Assembly: GCA_046152925.1 (NCBI GenBank)
Contig: JBJXFX010000028.1
Span: 1-33,691 of the forward strand
Length of the DNA: 33,691 nucleotides
Source: CAMAUF01 sp046152925
GTDB lineage: Bacteria > Chloroflexota > Dehalococcoidia > Tepidiformales > Tepidiformaceae
Direction: 5' to 3'
Every line of letters starts with the position of its first letter. The stretch's first letter is position 1. Positions 23,093 to 31,737 of this stretch are shown piece after piece. Under the pieces are notes generated by a model. That model saw nothing but the letters and a program-made list of their open reading frames with translations, had not been told where the DNA came from and ran no database searches. The translations under genes and the position numbers were made by a program.

Positions 23093-23167
23093 GCCCCCGT
23101 AGCTCAGGGGATAGAGCAGAGGTTTCCTAAACCTTGTGCGCAGGTTCGATTCCTGCCGGGGGTACCA
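23093..23167 (+). tRNA. tRNA-Arg (anticodon CCT)
   Basis: It folds as a full cloverleaf. The acceptor GCCCCCG pairs with CGGGGGT (G-U at the first pair). The D-arm is GCTC/GAGC, and the anticodon loop TTCCTAA gives CCT. The T-arm is GCAGG-TTCGATT-CCTGC. Discriminator A is followed by an encoded CCA. It reads AGG codons, which are rare in GC-rich genomes. Nothing at its 3' end suggests an integrated element. Confidence 0.95.
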
Positions 23168-23183
23168 CGCACACGCCCCTCCC

Positions 23184-24005
23184 TTATAAGAACGTCTCCA
23201 CCGCGGCGAGGAAGCCGCGCGGGGCGTCGAGCGGGATCGAGTGGCCCGAACCCGCGACTTCGACCAGCCGGCAGTCGGGGTGCTCCTGCACCATTCGCTC
23301 CGCGATCTCCGGCGCGAGGATATCGCTGAGCTCGCCACGAATGACGAGCGTCGCGACGTTGATGTTCTTCCACAATGCCCAGTTTTCCTCGGGTGTGGCG
23401 CGGGGGCGAGGACGGCTCGTGTCACGAAGGGCGGCGTCATAACGCCACGTCCAGCGCCCATCTTCGGTGCGCATCAGGTTGTTCCGGTTGCGGGAGCGTA
23501 GCTCGTGTTCGTCGGCGCGGCCGTTGCCTGCGCGGGCTTGTGCGATGGCCTCCTCCGGGTTGGTGAACACGTCCTTCACCTTGAGACCTTCCTGGATGCG
23601 CGCCGACCCCGTAGCGATCACCTCTGGTCCGATGTCGACGATGACGAGGCGTGAGAGCCCCGCTGGCCGCGTGCCGGCGTACGACAGTGCGTTCATCCCG
23701 CCCATAGAGAGCCCAAGCAGGTCGAAATGGCTGAGGCCGAGGGCGGCGACGAAGTCGGTGAGGTCGCCGACCATGGCCTTCGTCGAGTAGTCAGCGGCCC
23801 AGCCGGACTCGCCGTGCCCGCGCTGGTCGAGCGCGATGACGCGGTACTTCGGGGCCATGGCTTGGGCGAAGGTGTCCCAGGAGCGGGCGTGGCCGGTGAA
23901 TCCATGGAGCACCACCAAGGGCGGGGCGCTCGCGTCGCCGTGTTCGCGATAGTGAAAGCGGGTCCCGCCGAGCATGACGTAGTCGTCGCGTGCGTCCTGG
24001 CCCAA
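23184..24005 (-). CDS. Alpha/beta-hydrolase fold enzyme
   Basis: This 273-residue single-domain hydrolase has oxyanion motif LHGFTG (33-38), DQRGHGES (60-67), nucleophile Ser100 in GLSMGG, acid Asp228 (GELSD) and His255 (GSGHSIP). The triad is complete, so an esterase, C-C hydrolase or epoxide-type hydrolase is likely; the substrate is not visible. The start is TTG at 24003-24005, supported by GAGGAGG seven bases upstream. It is transcribed alone, divergent from the PimA-like gene and convergent with the tRNA. Confidence 0.9.
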   Translation of the reverse strand: MGQDARDDYVMLGGTRFHYREHGDASAPPLVVLHGFTGHARSWDTFAQAMAPKYRVIALDQRGHGESGWAADYSTKAMVGDLTDFVAALGLSHFDLLGLSMGGMNALSYAGTRPAGLSRLVIVDIGPEVIATGSARIQEGLKVKDVFTNPEEAIAQARAGNGRADEHELRSRNRNNLMRTEDGRWTWRYDAALRDTSRPRPRATPEENWALWKNINVATLVIRGELSDILAPEIAERMVQEHPDCRLVEVAGSGHSIPLDAPRGFLAAVETFL

Positions 24006-24192
24006 TTGCCGGCCTCCTCAGGGTGTGGTGCGGACGATACGGGAGTCGTCGCTGTGATGCCCACGCCGGTCAAGAACACGCGGCGTGGGCCGTCGCAGCC
24101 ATGTAGTGCGGAGAGCTGGACAGGCATTGGTATGGCGCCGGCCGGTGGGGCCGGCAGGGCGTCGATTGGCGCGCGTGCCGCCCGGTGAGTAA

Positions 24193-24204
24193 CCTGCGCG
24201 CAGG
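24193..24204. promoter_or_regulatory. 12-base palindrome in a divergent promoter region
   Basis: CCTGCGCGCAGG lies in the 243-base gap between the hydrolase and the glycosyltransferase, 45 bases before the latter. GTAA before and TTAC after it extend the symmetry with a five-base bulge. Possible operator; the rest of the gap shows no gene. Confidence 0.35.
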
Positions 24205-24248
24205 CGGAGTTACTTAGCGGGTGGCCTAATCACGCTGCGGGTTCCTGT

Positions 24249-25379
24249 GTGCGAATCGCCTTGGTCTCGCCCTATGACATTGGCGTCCCGAGTGGGGTGA
24301 ACGTCCACGTGCTCAACGCGGGCCGTGTCCTTCGGGACAGGGGCCACGAGGTCACCTGCTTTTTCCCCGGGCAGCCCGGCTTCAAGCCGCCCGAAGGCGC
24401 CGAGACGATTGGCCGCCCCTTTCCGGTCCGGTCTGGCGGGTCGGTGGCGCGGATCGCCCTCTCCCCGTTTCTTGGCGGGGCGATCCAGCAGGCCCTCGAC
24501 AACGGGCGGTTCGATGTCGTGCACCTCCACGAACCGCTCACGCCGATGCTACCGCTCCAGTTTCTGCGAAAGTCCAAGTCGCTCAAGGTCGGCACCTTTC
24601 ATGCCTCGCACGACGGGGGCGACATCCGCTACCGCCTCGCCCGCCCGCTGCTGAGCCGCTTCGTCAGGCTGCTGGATGGGCGGCTGGCAGTTTCGCCGGC
24701 GGCGGCCCGCCTTGCGCTGCGTTACTTTCCCGGCGACTACAAGATCATCCCCAACGGGATCGATGTTGGCCGATTCCGCACGCAGCTCCCGCTGCCGGCC
24801 GGCCTTGCCGGCAAGACCCCGTACGTCCTCTTCGTCGGGCGTTTCGAGGAGCGGAAGGGCCTGCCCATCCTGCTTGAGGCCTTTGCCGAAGTCGAACAGG
24901 GCGTGCCCGGCGCGCATCTCGTGGTCGTCGGTGCGGGCGCCCTTCGCAAGCGGTATGAGGCGTGGGTGCAGCGTGAAGGGCTCCGGCGGGTCCACTTTGC
25001 GGGGTACGTCTCGGACGACGACCTGCCGGCCTACTACCAGCATTCGGCCGTCTCTTGCGCGCCGAACACGGGCAACGAGTCCTTCGGGATTGTCCTCATC
25101 GAGGCGATGGCAGCTGGCTGCCCGGTGGTCGCTTCGAACATCGAGGGGTTCGCCGAACTGACGGTCTACGGCGCGCACGGCCTCCTCGTCGCCCCAAAGT
25201 CGCCGCGCGCGCTGGCCGACGCCCTCCGTCGCATCCTGACCGACGAGAAGCTCCGCGCCGCGACTGCCGCGCGCGGCACCGACCACGTCGAGCAGTTCGA
25301 TTGGCCGGTCGTCGCCGACCAGGTCCTCGCGTTCTATGCCGAGGTTGCAGCCCGGCGCGGGATAACGCTTCCGGCGTAG
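24249..25379 (+). CDS. PimA-like GT4 mannosyltransferase
   Basis: This 376-residue GT-B enzyme resembles phosphatidyl-myo-inositol mannosyltransferase. It has MRIALVSPYDIGVPSGVNVH with the Gly16 loop, HLHEP, TFHASHDG (116-123), IPNGIDVGRF (167-176), VGRFEERKG (196-204) and NESFGIVLIE (276-285), the last giving the Glu277/Glu285 pair. The likely role is transfer of mannose from GDP-mannose to a lipid acceptor at the inner membrane face. Close relatives act on other lipids, so the acceptor is uncertain. The start is GTG 24249 with a weak ribosome site. The mannoside module lies a few genes upstream and may share its GDP-mannose pool. Confidence 0.87.
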   Translation: MRIALVSPYDIGVPSGVNVHVLNAGRVLRDRGHEVTCFFPGQPGFKPPEGAETIGRPFPVRSGGSVARIALSPFLGGAIQQALDNGRFDVVHLHEPLTPMLPLQFLRKSKSLKVGTFHASHDGGDIRYRLARPLLSRFVRLLDGRLAVSPAAARLALRYFPGDYKIIPNGIDVGRFRTQLPLPAGLAGKTPYVLFVGRFEERKGLPILLEAFAEVEQGVPGAHLVVVGAGALRKRYEAWVQREGLRRVHFAGYVSDDDLPAYYQHSAVSCAPNTGNESFGIVLIEAMAAGCPVVASNIEGFAELTVYGAHGLLVAPKSPRALADALRRILTDEKLRAATAARGTDHVEQFDWPVVADQVLAFYAEVAARRGITLPA

Positions 25380-25495
25380 CGGCTCTGCGCATGAACAAGC
25401 TGCGACAACTGTCCGCTGTTTGGAGTACCGAAAGGCGTGTGCGAGGCGTGCCTCCGCGCCCTACGTTCGACTGTAGCCCCTCTGAGGTGTGTCGG

Positions 25496-28400
25496 ATGTT
25501 TCGCAGCGCTCCCTCGCCCGGTCCCATCGGCGGCAGCGGCAGCCCCATCGAGCGCCTCGTCGGCCTCGATGTTGGGTCGACGACAGTCAAAGCGGTCGTC
25601 ATCGACCCCGCGAGCCGGCGCGTCCTCTGGAGCGATTATCAGCGGCATGAAACCCGGCAGGCGGAGAAGGTCCTCGAGTTCATCGAGACCATCACGGCGG
25701 CCTTCCCCGCTGCAGAGGCGGCACTCCGGGTCTTCGTCACCGGAAGTGGCGGCCAAGTGCTTGCCGGCCTTGTCGGCGCGAAGTTCGTCCAGGAAGTGAA
25801 CGCTGTTTCCCTCGCGGTGGAGCAGCTTCACCCCGAGGCAGGCTCCGTCGTTGAGCTTGGTGGCCAGGACGCAAAGATCATCATCTGGCAGGAAGACGAA
25901 GCCTCGGGCGTTCGCCGCAAGCTCCCGAGCATGAACGACAAGTGCGCCGGTGGGACGGGCGCGGTGATCGACAAGATCAACGCGAAGTTGGGCCTCGCCC
26001 CCGATGACCTCCGGGCTCTCCCATACGACGGCGTGAAGCTTCATCCAGTGGCCGGAAAGTGCGGCGTTTTTGCCGAAACCGACATCAACGGACTCCAGAA
26101 GCAGGGCGTCCCGGCGGTCGAGTTGATGGCGTCGCTCTTCGACGCCATCGTCCAACAGAACCTGAGCGTCCTCACCCGCGGCAACACGTTGCGGCCGACG
26201 GTCCTGCTCCTCGGCGGCCCGAACGCATTTCTCCCTGCCCTCCGGGATGCCTGGCGCCACCAGGTGACGAAGCTCTGGGCCGAACGGAATACCCCGCTTC
26301 CGCCCGTTGCCGACCCGAAAGAGCTCATCATCGTACCCGAGAACGCCCTCTACTTTGCCGCGCTCGGCTCGGCGCTGTATGGGGCGGAAGAGGGCGAAGG
26401 TGGGCGCTTTGCCGGCCTCGACGCGCTCCGGGCCTTCGCCAAGGAGGGCCGCTCCGCCATGCGGGCCGAATCTGGCGCCGCTGGGCTCGTGGCCTCCGCC
26501 GAGGAGCTGGAGGCCTTCCGCGCGAAGTACGCGCTTCCGCCGTTCGAAGCGCCGCGGTTCGAGCCAGGCGAGGTGGTAGAGGCGTTCCTCGGGGTCGATG
26601 GCGGCTCAACCTCGACCAAAGCGGTCCTTCTGGATGACCGGGGCACGCTGATCGGCCGGTCCTACCAGCTTTCGAAGGGGAACCCGATCGCTGATGCCCG
26701 GGATGTGATTGGGGCCCTCCACCAGCAGGTTGAATCCCAGGGGGCCACGCTGCGGGTGAAAGGCGCCGGTACGACCGGCTACGCGAAGGACATCCTCAAG
26801 GACACGCTTGGCGCGGATGTCGCGATCGTCGAGACGGTCGCCCATACGCAATCGGCGCTCCACTACTACGACGATGTCGACGTGATCGTGGATGTCGGCG
26901 GCCAGGACATTAAGGTAATCGCACTCAGCGGCCGCAAGGTGAAAGACTTCCGGCTGAACACGCAGTGCTCGGCTGGCAACGGCTATTTCCTGCAGTCGAC
27001 TGCGCAGAAGTTCGGCTTCCCGGTCGAGGCGTATGCGGATGCGGCGTTCTCGGCTGAGCGTCTCCCGCTGTTCAGTTACGGATGCGCCGTCTTCATGGAG
27101 TCCGACATCGTCAACTTCCAACAGCTCGGCTGGAGCCGCGAAGAGATCATGGCCGGGCTCGCCGCCGTCCTCCCGAAGAACATCTGGCTCTACGTGGTGC
27201 AGGAACCGAATCTTGCCAAGCTCGGCCGGCGATTCGTCTTGCAGGGGGGGACGCAACATAACCTCGCCGCGGTGAAGTCGCAGCATGACTTCATCAAGGA
27301 GCGCGTCCCGGACGCCGACGTCATCGTCCATCGATACACGGGCGAGTCGGGCGCCATCGGGGCGGCGCTCGAAGCCCGCCGCTTGGTGGCTGGGGGCGAG
27401 AGCGCCTTCATCGGCTTCGAGGCGCTTGAACGGATCGAGTTCACCTCCAAGCGCGACGAGTCGACCCGCTGCTACTTCTGCAAGAACCAATGCTTGCGGA
27501 CGTTCATCGACACCGAGACCACAGAACACGGTGCGCGCCGATTCATCATCGCGACCTGCGAGAAGGGCGCGGTCGAGGATGTCGGGGACATGCGCCTGAT
27601 CAAGACCCGGATCGATGAGGTGAAAGAGGCGAACCCGAGCTTCGTCGAAATGGGAGCGAAGGCTGCCTTCCGCGCGCCAGCGGCGGACAGGGCGCCCGAG
27701 CCGGTCCCCGGCCTCGCGATCCGCACGAACCCGATCCGGCGGCGGCATTGGCAAGCCGAGCGCTCGTCCGCAGGTCTGCTGCGGCGCGGCCTGGTCATCG
27801 GCATGCCACGGGTCCTCAACATGTACAGCTACGCACCGTTCTTCTCGGCGTATTTCCAGGCACTCGGCGTGCCTGCCGCCAACATCGTCTTTTCGGACGT
27901 GACGACGGAGACCATGTGGAAAGAGGGCTCCCGGCGCGGCTCTATCGACCAGTGTTTCCCGAGCAAAGTCGCGCTCGCCCATGTCCACCAACTCCTGATG
28001 AACTCGAAGAAGAAGCCGAACGTCATCTTCTTCCCGGCGCTCACGACCCTCAGGACCGACCTGGAATACGTGCTCGACTCGTGCGCCTGCCCCACGGTTG
28101 CAGCGACGCCCGAGGTGGTGAAGGCAGCCTTCACGAAGGAGGGAGACGCCTTCGCCCTCCAGGGCTCGCGCTACTTCGACCCGGTCCTCTCGTTCGCAGA
28201 GCCGGACCTGCTTGAGCGCCAGCTCTTCGGCTTCAGCCGGACGGTCCTGCAGGCGACAGCTTCAGAGAACAGTTTCGCCATCGCCGAAGGCTTCCGGGCA
28301 CTCTCGCGATATGCCGCGACCACACGCCAGCAAGCGCGCGAGACGCTCCTCACGCTCGAACGCGAACATCGCGTGGGCATCGTGCTGCTCGCCCGGCCCT

Positions 28401-29080
28401 ACCACAACGACCCCGGCCTCAATCACGAAATTGTCGAGTCGCTTCAGAAATGCGGCTACCCGATCTTCACTATCGACTCGCTCCCAACCGACCCCGACAT
28501 CCTCGACCGGCTCTTCGGCGCCGAGGTTGCGCGCCGCGATGTCGCAAGCCCGATGGACATCCGGGACGTCTGGAAGAACGCCTACTCCGAAAACTCCAGC
28601 CGGAAGCTCTGGGCCGCGAAATACGTCGCGCGTCACCCCAATTTGGTGGCCCTCGACCTCTCGAGCTTCAAGTGCGGGCACGACGCCCCGATGTACCACG
28701 TCGTCGAAGCGATCATGCAAGCTACGGGCACCCCGTACTTCACCTTCCACGATATCGACGAGAACCGTCCTGCGGGCTCGATCAAAATCCGCGTTGAGAC
28801 GATCGCCTACTTCCTCCAGCGATATCAGGAGGAACTGATGCGCAAGGCCGGCGCCGAAGAGCGGATTGCGGAAGCGCTCAAAGCATACGAAGAGCGGCTC
28901 CGCCTCGGTCTCGCATTCATCACCCTCGATGAGGAGGCGGCAGAGCCGCTCGCTATCCCGGCGTCGCCTTCCGCGCGCTGGGCGGACCTCATCCCCTTGG
29001 AGCTCGCCATGAGCTCGACCGGTGCAGGACGTGGTTGCGGCTCCAGCTGTAGCTCCGGCGCCTGCAGTAGCTGCCACTGA
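25496..29080 (+). CDS. Giant BadF/BadG/BcrA/BcrD-type CoA-dehydratase activase
   Basis: This 1194-residue protein has two ASKHA ATPase domains. The first has GLDVGSTTVKAV at 23-34, Cys150 in NDKCAGGTG and Cys189 in KCGVFAE. The second has GVDGGSTSTKAV at 366-377, Cys491 in TQCSAGNG and Cys530 in GCAVFMESD. Each pair matches the cluster cysteines of 2-hydroxyacyl-CoA dehydratase activators. A linker holds CYFCKNQC (659-666). A DUF2229-like region follows from about 765, and residues 950-1120 form another conserved domain. The end is CGSSCSSGACSSC, four cysteines. Such proteins are thought to drive ATP-dependent low-potential electron transfer through [4Fe-4S] clusters. The start chosen is ATG 25496 after GAGGT; the frame is open upstream but overlaps the PimA-like gene. 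TGATG couples it to the next gene. Confidence 0.88.
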   Translation: MFRSAPSPGPIGGSGSPIERLVGLDVGSTTVKAVVIDPASRRVLWSDYQRHETRQAEKVLEFIETITAAFPAAEAALRVFVTGSGGQVLAGLVGAKFVQEVNAVSLAVEQLHPEAGSVVELGGQDAKIIIWQEDEASGVRRKLPSMNDKCAGGTGAVIDKINAKLGLAPDDLRALPYDGVKLHPVAGKCGVFAETDINGLQKQGVPAVELMASLFDAIVQQNLSVLTRGNTLRPTVLLLGGPNAFLPALRDAWRHQVTKLWAERNTPLPPVADPKELIIVPENALYFAALGSALYGAEEGEGGRFAGLDALRAFAKEGRSAMRAESGAAGLVASAEELEAFRAKYALPPFEAPRFEPGEVVEAFLGVDGGSTSTKAVLLDDRGTLIGRSYQLSKGNPIADARDVIGALHQQVESQGATLRVKGAGTTGYAKDILKDTLGADVAIVETVAHTQSALHYYDDVDVIVDVGGQDIKVIALSGRKVKDFRLNTQCSAGNGYFLQSTAQKFGFPVEAYADAAFSAERLPLFSYGCAVFMESDIVNFQQLGWSREEIMAGLAAVLPKNIWLYVVQEPNLAKLGRRFVLQGGTQHNLAAVKSQHDFIKERVPDADVIVHRYTGESGAIGAALEARRLVAGGESAFIGFEALERIEFTSKRDESTRCYFCKNQCLRTFIDTETTEHGARRFIIATCEKGAVEDVGDMRLIKTRIDEVKEANPSFVEMGAKAAFRAPAADRAPEPVPGLAIRTNPIRRRHWQAERSSAGLLRRGLVIGMPRVLNMYSYAPFFSAYFQALGVPAANIVFSDVTTETMWKEGSRRGSIDQCFPSKVALAHVHQLLMNSKKKPNVIFFPALTTLRTDLEYVLDSCACPTVAATPEVVKAAFTKEGDAFALQGSRYFDPVLSFAEPDLLERQLFGFSRTVLQATASENSFAIAEGFRALSRYAATTRQQARETLLTLEREHRVGIVLLARPYHNDPGLNHEIVESLQKCGYPIFTIDSLPTDPDILDRLFGAEVARRDVASPMDIRDVWKNAYSENSSRKLWAAKYVARHPNLVALDLSSFKCGHDAPMYHVVEAIMQATGTPYFTFHDIDENRPAGSIKIRVETIAYFLQRYQEELMRKAGAEERIAEALKAYEERLRLGLAFITLDEEAAEPLAIPASPSARWADLIPLELAMSSTGAGRGCGSSCSSGACSSCH

Positions 29081-29118
29081 TGTCCGCCCTAACGCCATGG
29101 CCCGTAGGAGAGCACGAG

Positions 29119-30687
29119 ATGCCAAAGCTCATCGCTGAAGACGAAATCCAGGAACAACTCCAGGTCTACGAGCGCCGTTTGCGCGAGGAGTGGGAGGTGA
29201 AGCCGGCCCAGCCGGTCACGCACTTTAAGCGCCCGCGTGAGAAGACCTTTCGCTCCATGGAACGGGGCCAGGTCACGATCCTGTTCGGCGGCCTTACGCG
29301 GACGCACGACTACATCCTGAAGGCCGCGACCGAGGGGCTGGGCTACCGATCCCAGGACCTGCCGGTGCCGGACAACCGCGCCCTGGCGACCGGGAAGGAG
29401 TTCGGCAACCGCGGCCAGTGCAACCCGACCTACTACACGGTTGGCAACCTCGTGCAATACCTCCAGACGCTGCGCAAGGCGGGCGTCGAAGAGATTGAGC
29501 AGCGTTACGTCTTCGTCACCGCGGGCGCCTGTGGGCCGTGCCGCTTCGGGATGTACGAGGCTGAGTATCGCAAGGCGCTGATCGATGCGGGCTTCCCTGA
29601 CTTCCGCGTCCTCATCTTCTCCCAGTCGGGCGGCCTGACCTCCGAAGGGGAGGACGGCGAGGAGGCGGAGCCGTCCGGCGGCATCGACTTCAACAAGACC
29701 TTCTACGCGACGATCCTGCGCGCGCTGATCGCCTCCGACATCGTCAACACGATGGCGCTGCGCATTCGGCCGTATGAGACCGAACCAGGGGCCACCGACC
29801 GCGCCCTCGATGCGGCGAAGGAGGCGCTCCGCGAGTGTTTTCGCAACCAGCGCTCCGTCTGGATGGCGCTCCGCCGGGTCCGCAAGCTGTTCGAGTCGAT
29901 CGATGTCGACTACACCCGGCTGCGCCCGAAAGTCCAGATCACGGGCGAGTTCTGGGCCCAGACAACCGAAGGCGACGGCTCATATCACCTCCGGACGTGG
30001 CTTGAGGCCGAGGGCGCCGAAGTCCTCACCGACCCCGTCGGCACCTGGATAGACTACATCCTCCATAGCGCCATCGCCCGTCAGCGCGAGCGGCTCGGCA
30101 TCCGGCGCGGAGCGCGGACGCGGATCGTCAAGCTCTGGCTCGGCCTGCGTCTCTACAAGAGCTTCTACAACTTCTATCGCTCCGCGTTTGGCTTCCGGAC
30201 GGCGCCACTGGTGTCGCAGAAGCGGCTCGCGGCGGCCGCCGGCGACTACTACGACACCCGTCTGAGCGGCGGCGAGGGCCATATGGAGGTCGGGAAGCAC
30301 ATCCTTTCCTTCCGCGACCGGAAGGCGCACATGGTCGCCTCGATCAAGCCGTTCGGCTGCATGCCGAGCACGCAGTCCGATGGCGTGCAGTCGAAGGTCG
30401 TCTCGGACCTCAAGCAGAGCATCTTTCTCCCACTCGAGACGACGGGCGACGGTGAAGTGAACTTCAAGAGCCGCGTGCAGATGAAGCTCTTCGAGGCGCG
30501 GGTCCGCGCACGCGAAGAGCTGGACGAGGCGCTCCACAAGCACGGCGTGACGGTCCAGGATGTCCGTGAGTTCGCGGCGACCCGCCCAACGCTTCGCCGC
30601 CCGACGCAGGAACTGCCCCATACGTACACCTCCGTCGCCGCCAACTTCGTTGAAAAGGTCGCCAAGCAAATGCCGAAGCGCCGCTGA
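29119..30687 (+). CDS. 2-hydroxyacyl-CoA-dehydratase-like partner of the activase
   Basis: This protein of 522 residues has cysteines in NRGQCNPTYYTVGNL (Cys101), GACGPCRFGMYEAEY (Cys138, Cys141) and KPFGCMPSTQSDGVQ (Cys414). This resembles the dehydratase-subunit-like C-terminal part of very large activase proteins. Elsewhere both parts can be one polypeptide; here they are two genes. The start chosen is ATG 29119, with AGGAG eight bases upstream; ATG 29080, overlapping the activase stop by one base, would add 13 residues. It probably receives electrons from the activase and acts on a CoA-linked or other stable substrate, identity unknown. Confidence 0.85.
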   Translation: MPKLIAEDEIQEQLQVYERRLREEWEVKPAQPVTHFKRPREKTFRSMERGQVTILFGGLTRTHDYILKAATEGLGYRSQDLPVPDNRALATGKEFGNRGQCNPTYYTVGNLVQYLQTLRKAGVEEIEQRYVFVTAGACGPCRFGMYEAEYRKALIDAGFPDFRVLIFSQSGGLTSEGEDGEEAEPSGGIDFNKTFYATILRALIASDIVNTMALRIRPYETEPGATDRALDAAKEALRECFRNQRSVWMALRRVRKLFESIDVDYTRLRPKVQITGEFWAQTTEGDGSYHLRTWLEAEGAEVLTDPVGTWIDYILHSAIARQRERLGIRRGARTRIVKLWLGLRLYKSFYNFYRSAFGFRTAPLVSQKRLAAAAGDYYDTRLSGGEGHMEVGKHILSFRDRKAHMVASIKPFGCMPSTQSDGVQSKVVSDLKQSIFLPLETTGDGEVNFKSRVQMKLFEARVRAREELDEALHKHGVTVQDVREFAATRPTLRRPTQELPHTYTSVAANFVEKVAKQMPKRR

Positions 30688-30726
30688 GGCTCTCGCCGGG
30701 TGGTGCGGCCCGGTCCGGTGATCGCG

Positions 30727-30750
30727 GGCGGGCCACTGCGCCCACCCGCC
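30727..30750 (+). terminator. GC hairpin after the activase operon
   Basis: GGCGGG (30727-30732) pairs with CCCGCC (30745-30750) around 12 bases, about 40 bases after the stop. Short stem and no T-run. Confidence 0.3.
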
Positions 30751-30809
30751 GCCGCGGGGACGGCCCGGCACGCCGGTCAAGAGGCGGATGCCGTTGCTCG
30801 CGCGCCCTC

Positions 30810-30815
30810 TACAAT
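30810..30815 (+). promoter_or_regulatory. Candidate -10 element for the nitronate-monooxygenase-like gene
   Basis: TACAAT, five of six consensus bases, lies 28 bases before the start codon. No good -35 at standard spacing. Confidence 0.4.
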
Positions 30816-30842
30816 CCGGGCACTCAACGCAAGGAAGTTCCC

Positions 30843-31733
30843 ATGTCCAATCGCATCTGCGAACTGTTCGGTGTCCGCTATCCGGTTGTGCTCGGCGCGA
30901 TCACGCAGTCGCCCGAGTTCGCCGCGGTCGTCTCGAACGCGGGGGGATTGGGCGGGATCGCGGGGTCGGCGGCGCCGCTCCCCCTGCTCCGCGAAAAGAT
31001 CCGGAAAATCCGCGACCTCACCGGCGACAAGCCCTTCTCCGTGAACATCCCCATCGTGCTCACGCCCGAAAAGGACATCCAGCCGAAGATGGAGCTCCTT
31101 GTTGAAGAGCGGGTGCCTGTCGTCATCACGTCGGCCGGCAACCCGAAGCTCTGGACGAAGTTTCTGCGCGACGGCGGCTGCAAGGTGGCCCACGTGCTTC
31201 CGACGCTCTACCACGCACGCAAGGCCGTCGAGGCCGGCGTGGACGCGGTAATCGCGGAGCCGGCCGAGTCTGGCGGCTACCGGGGCGAGCAAGAGGTGAG
31301 CATGATGGTGCTCATCCCGGCGATTCGCCGCGCTTTCCCCGACCTGCCACTGGTCGCGGCGGGTGCGGTCGCCGATGGTGACGGCTTTGCCGCCGTCGTT
31401 GCGCTCGGCGCCGACGGCCTCCAAATGGGCACGCGGTTCATCGCGACGAAGGAGGCGAACGCCGCTGAGACGTCGATCAGGCTGATCCTCGCCGCGACGG
31501 ACACGTCGACGATGTCCGCGGAAGGGCGCGTCAAGCCACGCGTCAACCGGCCGGAACTCGCGATGGAGGTCTTCGGCGAGGTGAAGCGCACTCAGATGGG
31601 CCAGGTCGCCGCCCTGATCGACAGCGTGAAGACGGTCGAAGAGGTGATGCGCGACCTCACCGAGGGCGGCGCCGCCGCGGCGGCCCGCGTCAGCGCCCAA
31701 ATGGCGGGCTTCCGCGCGCCAGTGGCGGTCTAA
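30843..31733 (+). CDS. Nitronate monooxygenase-like FMN protein
   Basis: This 296-residue TIM-barrel protein is of the nitronate monooxygenase/2-nitropropane dioxygenase family: SNAGGLGGIAG (31-41), NIPIVL, VVITSAGNP, PAESGGYRGEQE, VAAGAVADGDGFAAVVALGADGLQMGTRF. The last two segments bind the FMN phosphate. The catalytic His of the usual EAGGHxG motif is Tyr146 here, so classic nitronate oxidation is doubtful; enoyl reductase-like or other FMN chemistry is possible. The ATG follows AAGGAAG. Only four bases separate it from the F420 oxidoreductase gene, implying a joint operon. Confidence 0.87.
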   Translation: MSNRICELFGVRYPVVLGAITQSPEFAAVVSNAGGLGGIAGSAAPLPLLREKIRKIRDLTGDKPFSVNIPIVLTPEKDIQPKMELLVEERVPVVITSAGNPKLWTKFLRDGGCKVAHVLPTLYHARKAVEAGVDAVIAEPAESGGYRGEQEVSMMVLIPAIRRAFPDLPLVAAGAVADGDGFAAVVALGADGLQMGTRFIATKEANAAETSIRLILAATDTSTMSAEGRVKPRVNRPELAMEVFGEVKRTQMGQVAALIDSVKTVEEVMRDLTEGGAAAAARVSAQMAGFRAPVAV

Positions 31734-31737
31734 GACG

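Noticed and set aside
23093..23183. Integration site or mobile element at the tRNA
   Set aside because: No integrase, no repeat of the tRNA 3' end, and ordinary chromosomal genes on both sides.
25055..25495. Upstream extension of the giant activase frame
   Set aside because: Overlaps the PimA-like coding region and reads as Arg-rich nonsense. ATG 25496 has a ribosome site.
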